Below, piece after piece: positions 1 through 6,524 of a DNA stretch of 64,000 nt; the stretch's first letter is position 1; every line of letters starts with the position of its first letter. The stretch is taken from contig NZ_BBZI01000008.1 in the NCBI RefSeq assembly GCF_008974245.1, positions 487,516 through 551,515 of the forward strand. The letters are read 5' to 3'. The notes below the pieces were generated by a model. The model had not been told where the DNA came from and searched no databases. It saw only the letters and a list, made by a program, of their open reading frames with translations. The stretch is from Streptomyces abyssomicinicus. GTDB taxonomy: Bacteria; Actinomycetota; Actinomycetes; Streptomycetales; Streptomycetaceae. The position numbers were made by a program, and so were the translations under genes.

Positions 1-19
1 CGTGTGCTGCCGGGTCGGC

Positions 20-514
20 TCAGACGACCTGGTGGAGCCAGCGGACGGGGGCGCCCTCGCCCGCGTAGCGGAAGGGCTCCAGCTCGTCGTCCCACGGCTT
101 GCCCAGCAGCTTCGCCAGCTCGGCCTCGAGTTCCGTCTCGCCCTTGTGGGCGCGGGCCAGGGCGGCGCGCAGCCGGTCCTCGGGGATCATGATGTCGCCG
201 TGGATGCCGGTGACGGCGTGGAAGATGCCCAGGCCGGGCGTGCAGCTGTACCGCTCGCCCTCGGCTCCGGCGCACGGCTCCGAGGTCACCTCGAACCGCA
301 GCATCTGCCAGCCGCGCAGCGCGGAGGCCAGCTTGGAGGCCGTGCCGGCCTTGCCCTGCCAGGACAGCTCGGAGCGCCAGGTGCCGGGCGCGGCGGGCTG
401 CCGGATCCAGTCCAGGTTCACGCGGGCGCCGAGCACTCCGGCGACCGCCCACTCGACGTGCGGGCACAGCGCGCGTGGAGCGGAGTGCACGTACAGAACC
501 CCACGTGTCGTCAC
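20..514 (-). CDS. DUF3145 domain protein
   Basis: A 164-residue soluble protein of the DUF3145 family, which is found in actinobacteria and has no known function. The recognisable opening is TTRGVLYVHSAPRALCPHVE, followed by the conserved NLDWIRQPAAPGTWRSE and GEGERYSCTPGLG-like stretches. I chose the GTG start because GGGGAGG lies 8 bases before it and because the more N-terminal part of the open frame is basic and unlike the family. There is no signal peptide or membrane segment. It is transcribed leftwards, away from the SGNH hydrolase gene. The family assignment is from memory of the sequence pattern. The role is unknown. Confidence 0.85.
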   Translation of the reverse strand: MTTRGVLYVHSAPRALCPHVEWAVAGVLGARVNLDWIRQPAAPGTWRSELSWQGKAGTASKLASALRGWQMLRFEVTSEPCAGAEGERYSCTPGLGIFHAVTGIHGDIMIPEDRLRAALARAHKGETELEAELAKLLGKPWDDELEPFRYAGEGAPVRWLHQVV

Positions 515-845
515 CGAGAGGACCTCCCCAGAGCGGCGCGCTTGCCACGGACGGAACGGACGGATGCGGCTCCTGAGTTCCCGGGCAGCGGTCTGACGGC
601 GTGTCGGGGGAGCCACGGAGCGAGGCTACCGTGCCGGAAGGCGCGGAGTGTGACGTACCGTCGGTCCCACGGCGGCGAAACGCCGCCATTCACCCGGTGG
701 GACGCTTGTACGGGTCGGCAAGGTCACAACGGGGCGGCGACGGGAACTCCCGCACGTTCTCATGTCGAGGGGCACATCGGCACCTGTGCCCCCGTTCGCG
801 CCGACCATGGGTACCGGCCCGTGACCTTCCGAAGGAGTGCTGGGC
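515..845. other. Divergent intergenic region with a nested hairpin
   Basis: About 330 bases separate the leftward DUF3145 gene from the rightward SGNH hydrolase gene. I see no coding frame here. The only structure is an inverted repeat at 664-703: outer arms GTCCCAC and GTGGGAC enclose an inner perfect 7-bp stem, GGCGGCG and CGCCGCC, with an AAA loop. It could be an operator or a 5' leader structure for either gene. Confidence 0.5.
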
Positions 846-1718
846 ATGCCGACCTCCCGCCGTCCCCGGCCGCGGCGCGCCGTCGTCGTGGCCGCGCTCT
901 GCGCCGCCCTGGCGGCGGTGTCCGGCTGCGGCGGCCAGGACGGCGCCGCGCCGCCTCCGTCGGCGGCGCCCCCGCCGTCCGCCTGGGACCGCTCGCCCGA
1001 CTCGGTGGCCGCGGTCGGCGACTCGATCACCACGGGGTTCGACTCCTGCCAGGTCCTCTCGGACTGCCCCAGCGTGTCCTGGTCGACGGGGGACTCCCCC
1101 GAGGTGGACAGCCTGGCGTCCCGGCTGCTGGGCCGCTCGCGGACGGCCACGCGGACCTGGAACTACGCCGAGACCGGCGCCCGGGTGTCCGACCTGGAGG
1201 CCCAGATGCGGCAGGCGGCGGTCCGCCGGCCCGAGCTGGTGACGGTCCTGGTCGGCGCCAACGACGCCTGCCGCGGGTCGGTGCGGTCGATGACGCCGGT
1301 CGGCACGTTCCGCGAGGAGTTCGAGGCGGCGCTGCGGACGCTGCGTCAGCGGTCGCCCGATTCGCAGGTGTACGTGGCGTCGGTGCCCGACCTGAAGCGG
1401 TTGTGGGAGGTCGGCCAGGAGACGCCGATGGGCCGCGAAATCTGGAAACTGGGCATCTGCCCGACGATGCTGGGGGAAGCTGGGGCCATGGACCGCAAGG
1501 CCGTGGAGCGCCGGAAGAAGGTCAGGGACCGCGTGGAGGAGTACAACGAGGCGATGGCCGAGGTGTGCGCGGCGGACCGGCGGTGCCGGACGGACGGCGG
1601 GGCGGTGTACGCGTACCGGTTCGGTGTGCCGCAGCTCAGCCGGTGGGACCTGTTCCATCCCAGTGTGGACGGCCAGACGAAGCTGGCCGACATCGCCTAC
1701 CGCGCGGTCACGGCCTAG
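846..1718 (+). CDS. Secreted SGNH/GDSL hydrolase lipoprotein
   Basis: A 290-residue exported esterase or lipase of the SGNH hydrolase superfamily. The N-terminus is basic with a hydrophobic stretch and a lipobox-like AAVSGC, so it is probably a lipoprotein anchored at about Cys28. SGNH blocks are visible: VGDSITTGF with the catalytic Ser, VLVGANDAC (block III Asn) and DLFHPSVDG (Asp and His of the triad). The ATG start follows GAAGGAG by 8 bases. An upstream in-frame GTG at 837 overlaps that ribosome binding site and was rejected. The substrate cannot be told from the sequence. Confidence 0.85.
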   Translation: MPTSRRPRPRRAVVVAALCAALAAVSGCGGQDGAAPPPSAAPPPSAWDRSPDSVAAVGDSITTGFDSCQVLSDCPSVSWSTGDSPEVDSLASRLLGRSRTATRTWNYAETGARVSDLEAQMRQAAVRRPELVTVLVGANDACRGSVRSMTPVGTFREEFEAALRTLRQRSPDSQVYVASVPDLKRLWEVGQETPMGREIWKLGICPTMLGEAGAMDRKAVERRKKVRDRVEEYNEAMAEVCAADRRCRTDGGAVYAYRFGVPQLSRWDLFHPSVDGQTKLADIAYRAVTA

Positions 1719-1728
1719 GGTGGCGATC

Positions 1729-2718
1729 ATGAGAAGCGAACTCTTCGGCGCCCTTCCCGACGGCGCCTCGGTACACCGGTGGACCCTGGAACGGGCCGGG
1801 GTGCGGGCGCGGGTCCTGTCGTACGGCGGCATCGTCCAGTCCGTGGAGACGCCGGACCGTGACGGGCGTACGGCCGACGTGGTGCTGGGCTTCGACGAGC
1901 TCGACGGGTACCTGAAGTTCACCGGCCCGTTCTACGGCGCGCTGATCGGCCGGTACGCCAACCGGATCGGCGGCGCCCGCTTCACCCTGGACGGCGTCGC
2001 GTACGAACTGCCCCGCAACGACGGGCGGAACTGCCTGCACGGCGGGGACGAGGGCTACGACAAGCGGATCTGGCAGGTCGAGCCGGACGGCGACCACGCG
2101 CTGCGGCTGTCGCGGGTGAGCCCGGCCGGTGAGGGGAACTTCCCGGGCCGCCTGGAGCTGTCCGCGGTGTACGCGCTGGAGGAGGACGGCTCGCTGTCGC
2201 TGACGTACGAGGCGGTGACGGACGCGCCGACGGTGGTGAACCTGACCAACCACAGCTACTGGAACCTGGCGGGCGCCGGTTCGGGCACGGCGCGGGGGCA
2301 CCGGCTGCGGCTGGAGTCCTCCCGGTACACGCCGGTGGACGACGCCAACATCCCCGTCGGCGCTCCCGCGGAGGTCGCGGGCACCCGGTTCGACTTCCGG
2401 GACGAGGACGGGCGGCCCACCGGCGAGGGGTACGACCACAACTTCGTCCTCGACAAGGGCGTCACCGCTCAGGCCGTGCGGGTGGGCGAGATGTGGGAGG
2501 AGTCCACGGGGCGGGTCCTGACGGTGGCGACGACGGAGCCGGGGATCCAGGTGTACACCGGGGACTTCCTCCAGGGCCCGTTCGCCCCCGGGGACGGGGT
2601 CGCCCTGGAGACCCAGCACTACCCCGACTCCCCCAACCGCCCCGACTTCCCCTCCACGGTGCTGCGCCCTGGCGAGACGTTCCGCTCCCGCACGGTGTAC
2701 GGCTTCGCCACGCGGTAG
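1729..2718 (+). CDS. galM: Aldose 1-epimerase (mutarotase)
   Basis: A 329-residue cytosolic enzyme that interconverts the alpha and beta anomers of hexoses such as glucose and galactose. Family landmarks are RYANRIGGARFTLDG near residue 75, NLTNHSYWNLAG near 170 with the catalytic His, and LETQHYPDSPN near 305 with the catalytic Glu. Length and motifs are normal for GalM. The gene starts 10 bases after the SGNH hydrolase stop, so the two are probably co-transcribed. No galactose operon genes lie nearby, so a general housekeeping role is likely. Confidence 0.92.
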   Translation: MRSELFGALPDGASVHRWTLERAGVRARVLSYGGIVQSVETPDRDGRTADVVLGFDELDGYLKFTGPFYGALIGRYANRIGGARFTLDGVAYELPRNDGRNCLHGGDEGYDKRIWQVEPDGDHALRLSRVSPAGEGNFPGRLELSAVYALEEDGSLSLTYEAVTDAPTVVNLTNHSYWNLAGAGSGTARGHRLRLESSRYTPVDDANIPVGAPAEVAGTRFDFRDEDGRPTGEGYDHNFVLDKGVTAQAVRVGEMWEESTGRVLTVATTEPGIQVYTGDFLQGPFAPGDGVALETQHYPDSPNRPDFPSTVLRPGETFRSRTVYGFATR

Positions 2719-2733
2719 CCCTCCACCGCCCGG

Positions 2734-2820
2734 TCGGGCGGGGGACGCGCTCCTCGGGTGAGGGGCGCGCTCCGTCGGGCGGGGCACGCTCCTCGTCGGG
2801 CGGGGGACGCTCCTCGTCGG
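2734..2820. repeat. Degenerate 21-23 bp tandem repeat
   Basis: Between the convergent galM and EI24 genes, a G-rich unit reading TCGGGCGGGGCACGCTCCTC recurs at 2734, 2775 and 2796, with a more degenerate copy between the first two. The copies at 2775-2795 and 2796-2816 are directly adjacent and differ at one base. It is non-coding and may form part of the shared termination region. Confidence 0.6.
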
Positions 2821-2850
2821 GTGGACGGCGCCCCCGTGGGGCGCGCCCTG

Positions 2851-3675
2851 TCAGGCGGTGGCGCGGTCCGTTCCCGTGGCCGTGCCGGCGCCCGTGGCCG
2901 TGTCCGTGGCCGTGTCCTCGTTGCCCCGCGTCTCCTCGCCGAGGAGGTCGCGGGCCAGCAGCGTCGCCCCGGCCACGACCCCCGGCATCAGCAGCACCGC
3001 CACGACCGGCACCAGGAACGCCACCGCCAGCGGCGTCCCGAACCCCCACACCAGCAGCTTCCGCGAGCGCAGCAGCTCCAGCCGCTTGCGCAGCTCGACG
3101 CCGCGCCGCTGCAGGGCGACCGCCGTCAGCTCCTCGGTGAGGAAGAACCCGGTGACGAAGAACCCGATCACCGGCACCACCGTCTGCCCCACCACGGGGA
3201 TGAGCCCGAGGAGGAACAGCAGCAGGCCCCACAGGGCCGCCCGTATCACCACCCGCAGGCTGTCCCGGCCGGAGATCCACAGCTCGCGCAGCAGCGGCAG
3301 GTCGGAGACGGCCGCCGTGCCGTCGGGCGACACGTCGCGGTCGACCCGCTCGGAGAGGGCCTCGTAGAACGGCTGCCCTATCAGCAGGGTCATCGCCGTG
3401 AAGGTGAGCACCATCGCCAGCAGCGACAGCGCGTAGAGCAGCACGGTGAACACCGCGCGTACCGTGCTCGCCCAGCCGTCCGACCAGTCGTCGGCGAACG
3501 GGGTGGCCCAGGTGACCAGCTCGGGCCCCCAGACGAAGAGCGCGACGAGCACGCCCAGGTAGAGCACCAGGGTGATCAACCCGGGTATGAGGCCGAAGCC
3601 GTACTGCCTTCCGTGCCGGGCCACCCAGCGCTGACCCTTGAACAAGTAACCGAATCCGACCCCGAGATCACGCAT
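2851..3675 (-). CDS. EI24 domain membrane protein
   Basis: A 274-residue integral membrane protein of the EI24/CysZ-like family (etoposide-induced 2.4 domain in Pfam terms). It opens MRDLGVGFGYLFKGQRW, with hydrophobic segments near residues 27-48, 70-100, 148-185 and 205-235. The last 30 residues are a hydrophilic tail rich in T, A, G and D (TDTATGAGTATGTD), which looks like low-complexity expansion. The internal ATG was chosen over longer in-frame starts because the family alignment begins there. The relationship to CysZ sulfate permeases is remote. Transport of a small solute is possible but unproven. Confidence 0.82.
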   Translation of the reverse strand: MRDLGVGFGYLFKGQRWVARHGRQYGFGLIPGLITLVLYLGVLVALFVWGPELVTWATPFADDWSDGWASTVRAVFTVLLYALSLLAMVLTFTAMTLLIGQPFYEALSERVDRDVSPDGTAAVSDLPLLRELWISGRDSLRVVIRAALWGLLLFLLGLIPVVGQTVVPVIGFFVTGFFLTEELTAVALQRRGVELRKRLELLRSRKLLVWGFGTPLAVAFLVPVVAVLLMPGVVAGATLLARDLLGEETRGNEDTATDTATGAGTATGTDRATA

Positions 3676-3727
3676 GCCGGGAACTCTAGCGGTGCGTCCC
3701 GGCCGCCGAGCGGGCACCATGGAACCC

Positions 3728-4753
3728 ATGCCCCACACACATGAACTTCCTGCGCAGAGCCGCGCCTGGCACCTGAGGAGCCGTCCGGTCGGCGAGCCGA
3801 AGCCCGACGACTTCGCCCTGGTCACCAGTGAGCTGCCCGAGCTGAAGGACGGCCGCGTCCTCGTCCGCAACCACTACTTCTCGGTCGATCCGTACATGAG
3901 GGGCAGGATGTCGGACGCCAAGTCCTACGTCGCCCCGTTCGAGCTGGACAAGCCCATGCAGGGCCATGCCGTGGGCGAGGTCGTCGCTTCGAACTCCCCC
4001 GATCTCCAGGTCGGCGACCACGTCGTGCACATGCTCGGCTGGCGCGACTACGCCTCGCTGGACGCGCGGCACGCCGTCAAGGTGGACCCCGACGCGGTGC
4101 CGCTCTCCGCCTACCTGGGCGTGCTGGGCATGCCCGGGCTGACCGCCTACGCGGGCCTGTTCCGGGTGGCGGCCTTCAAGGAGGGGGACTCCGTCTTCGT
4201 CTCGGGCGCCGCCGGCGCGGTCGGCTCCCAGGTGGGGCAGATGGCGAAGCTGAAGGGGGCCTCCCGGGTGATCGGCTCGGCCGGTTCCGCGGAGAAGGTC
4301 CGTCTGCTCACCGAGGAGTACGGCTTCGACGCGGCCTTCAACTACAAGGACGGCCCGGTGAGCAAGCAGCTCCGCGAGGCCGCGCCGGACGGCGTCGACG
4401 TGTACTTCGACAACGTGGGCGCCGACCACCTGGAGGCGGCGATCGGCTCGCTCAACCTGGGCGGCCGGATCGCGGTCTGCGGCATGATCGCCGTCTACAA
4501 CGCGACCGAGCCGGTCCCGGGCCCGCGCAACCTGCCCCGGCTGATCCAGACCCGCGGCCGGATCGAGGGCTTCCTCGTCGGCGACCACGAGGACCTGCGC
4601 CCGGCGTTCACCGAGGAGGCCGGCGCGTGGATCCGCTCCGGTGACCTCAAGTACCGCGAGACGGTGACCGAGGGCATCGAGAACGGCGTGGACGCCTTCC
4701 TCGGCATGCTGCTGCGCGGTGACAACGTCGGCAAGGCGGTCGTCAAGGTCTGA
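3728..4753 (+). CDS. NADP-dependent MDR oxidoreductase (leukotriene B4 dehydrogenase / CurA type)
   Basis: A 341-residue zinc-independent medium-chain dehydrogenase/reductase of the NADPH-dependent curcumin/prostaglandin reductase group, which reduces double bonds next to carbonyls. Visible are SVDPYMRGRM near residue 50, the Rossmann motif SGAAGAVGSQVGQMAK near 155, and YFDNVGADHLEAAI near 228. Catalytic zinc ligands are absent, as expected for this group. An alternative start nine bases upstream (3719) adds three residues; neither has a strong ribosome binding site. Its end converges with the next, leftward gene. The physiological substrate is unknown. Confidence 0.88.
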   Translation: MPHTHELPAQSRAWHLRSRPVGEPKPDDFALVTSELPELKDGRVLVRNHYFSVDPYMRGRMSDAKSYVAPFELDKPMQGHAVGEVVASNSPDLQVGDHVVHMLGWRDYASLDARHAVKVDPDAVPLSAYLGVLGMPGLTAYAGLFRVAAFKEGDSVFVSGAAGAVGSQVGQMAKLKGASRVIGSAGSAEKVRLLTEEYGFDAAFNYKDGPVSKQLREAAPDGVDVYFDNVGADHLEAAIGSLNLGGRIAVCGMIAVYNATEPVPGPRNLPRLIQTRGRIEGFLVGDHEDLRPAFTEEAGAWIRSGDLKYRETVTEGIENGVDAFLGMLLRGDNVGKAVVKV

Positions 4754-4866
4754 CGCCGCCCCGCCCGGCCACCTCCGCGGACGCCCGCTCCCGCCGGTCG
4801 CCCCGGTGCGGTGGCCTCCGGCAGGTCGCCGTCGCCGGGCGGTCGTCGCCTCCGGCCGGTCTCCGG

Positions 4867-5664
4867 TCAGGCGCACCACCACAGCACCCGCTTGCACGTC
4901 GGTGACGGCGTGGGGGTGGGTCCGGGCGAGGCGGAGGTGGCGGTGGGGACCGGCCGCGGCCGGTCCGGGCCGCGGGTGGAGGCGCTCGGCGGCTTCGCCG
5001 GGTCCTCGGCGGCCGGTGGCCCCTCCGGGGACGACGACGGTGACGGCGACGGGCTCTCCGTCGCCGTCGGGGAGGCCGACGCCGACGCGGACGCGGAGGC
5101 CGACGCCGTGCCCTCCCCGGGTGTGCCGCTCCGTTCCTCCAGCTCCGGCAGCGGGACGCGCTCGACCTCCGCCGACGGATCCCGGGCGGCCTCCGCCGCC
5201 GTCGGCGCGGAGGCGTCCTGGCCGCCGACGGCGGCCACGCCGAGGCCGAGGGCGCCGAGCAGGCAGGCCGCGATCAGGATCGCGCGCCCCGGCCCCCGGC
5301 GGCCGCCCCGGCGTGCCGAGGACCGGGAGGCGGCCGGTTGCCGCCCCCGCGGTGAGCGGAGTCCGGCACGGCGGCCCCCGGGGCTCCTGACATCCCCTCC
5401 GCGCCTGGTGTCCCCGGTGCCGGTCGGCCCCGCGCCGGACTCCTCCACCGCGGCCGTGACGTCCTCCGCCCCACCGGCCGGCACCTCACCGGCCGGCACC
5501 TCACCGGCGGGCATCTCACCGGCGACCGGCCCGGCGGGCTCGGCAGGATCGGCGGAAGCCTCCACGGCTTCGGCGTACTTGTGGAGTTCCCAGGCCGGCG
5601 TTCCGCAACCGGGGCAGTTGAACTGCAGGTTGAGATGCCGCCGGCACCGCGCGCAATAGTCCAT
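4867..5664 (-). CDS. Zinc-ribbon, single-pass membrane protein (SCO2400-like)
   Basis: A 265-residue protein with a short N-terminal zinc ribbon (CARCRRHLNLQFNCPGCG, two CxxC pairs), a long Pro/Glu/Ala-rich linker and one hydrophobic segment (ILIAACLLGALGLGVAAVGG, near residue 150). An acidic, Ser/Ala-rich external tail follows and ends CKRVLWWCA. The linker has GEVPAGEVPAGEMPAG-type repeats that come from a short DNA repeat near 5480-5520. It resembles a Streptomyces-specific family I remember as SCO2400-like. The cytoplasmic ribbon and extracytoplasmic tail suggest a sensor or scaffold, but no function is known. Confidence 0.75.
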   Translation of the reverse strand: MDYCARCRRHLNLQFNCPGCGTPAWELHKYAEAVEASADPAEPAGPVAGEMPAGEVPAGEVPAGGAEDVTAAVEESGAGPTGTGDTRRGGDVRSPGGRRAGLRSPRGRQPAASRSSARRGGRRGPGRAILIAACLLGALGLGVAAVGGQDASAPTAAEAARDPSAEVERVPLPELEERSGTPGEGTASASASASASASPTATESPSPSPSSSPEGPPAAEDPAKPPSASTRGPDRPRPVPTATSASPGPTPTPSPTCKRVLWWCA

Positions 5665-5869
5665 GAGGACGGAAGGGTAGGTGCCGGACCGGTGACTTTC
5701 CGGGGGGCCGAAGTGAAGATCGTGTGCGGTGTCGGGGGTCGTCGGCGCGGCACGCGCGCCCGGCCGACAGCGCGCTACCGGCCGACTGCGCTGCGTGCGG
5801 ACGCGCGCGGCGCGGGCCCGTCGGCCGGGGTCGTCGGGCGGCCCGCCGGCCGGGCCGCCGGCCGGAGGG

Positions 5870-6265
5870 TCAGGCCAACCAGCCGCGGGCGCGGGTGAGT
5901 TCGAGGACGCAGCCGCGGACCTGCCGGAGCTGCGCCGCCGTCAGCGTCGGCACCGCCTCGATCAGCGCCTCGGTGAGCTCCGCCCGGAACTCGCCCGCCG
6001 CCGTCCGCGACCCCGGGCCCGCCCCCAGGCCAGCCACCGGGCCCGCGCTCCGCGGAGCCGGCGCGAGCAGGCGGATCTCCGACCCCTTGGGTCCCTTCTC
6101 CCCCATCTCGAGCACGAACTCGACCTGGCATCCCTCCGCGTACAGGTACTTGTCGTCGAGCAGGTCGTTGGCGTGCATGAACACGTCCTCCCCGCCCTCG
6201 TCGGGCGCGATGAACCCGTACCCGCGCACCTCGTCGAAACGCAGCACCCTGCCCGTCACCAGCAC
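5870..6265 (-). CDS. Cold-shock-domain protein with C-terminal extension
   Basis: A protein of about 131 residues: an N-terminal cold-shock (OB-fold, nucleic-acid-binding) domain, TGRVLRFDEVRGYGFIAP through DVFMHANDL, then a helical C-terminal half of about 65 residues. The RNP1-like KGYGFI position reads RGYGFI and RNP2 reads DVFMHA, so RNA or single-stranded DNA binding is likely. Canonical Streptomyces Csp proteins are only about 67 residues, so this is the longer class. GTG at 6265 or GTG at 6259 are both possible starts. The ribosome binding site is weak. Confidence 0.8.
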   Translation of the reverse strand: MLVTGRVLRFDEVRGYGFIAPDEGGEDVFMHANDLLDDKYLYAEGCQVEFVLEMGEKGPKGSEIRLLAPAPRSAGPVAGLGAGPGSRTAAGEFRAELTEALIEAVPTLTAAQLRQVRGCVLELTRARGWLA

Positions 6266-6524
6266 CCCGGACCCACCCACCCCTTCATCGGTCGCCACAG
6301 CCGAGCGGTGCCCGAAGTTACCGGTGCGACGGGCGGTGCAGGGCCGCTTTCCCCGGGTCGCCCGCGAGACGGACGCCACATGCCCGCGACACCCCCCGCC
6401 ATAACCCGCCATTCCATGACGAACCGGGCGCTAGGGGCACCCACCGGCCCACCCCGGACGCGGCCCCTGTGGAGAATGGGGCCCGCGCGTCGACGTGGCG
6501 CGGGAGTCGGCGGAGGTTCTGTTG

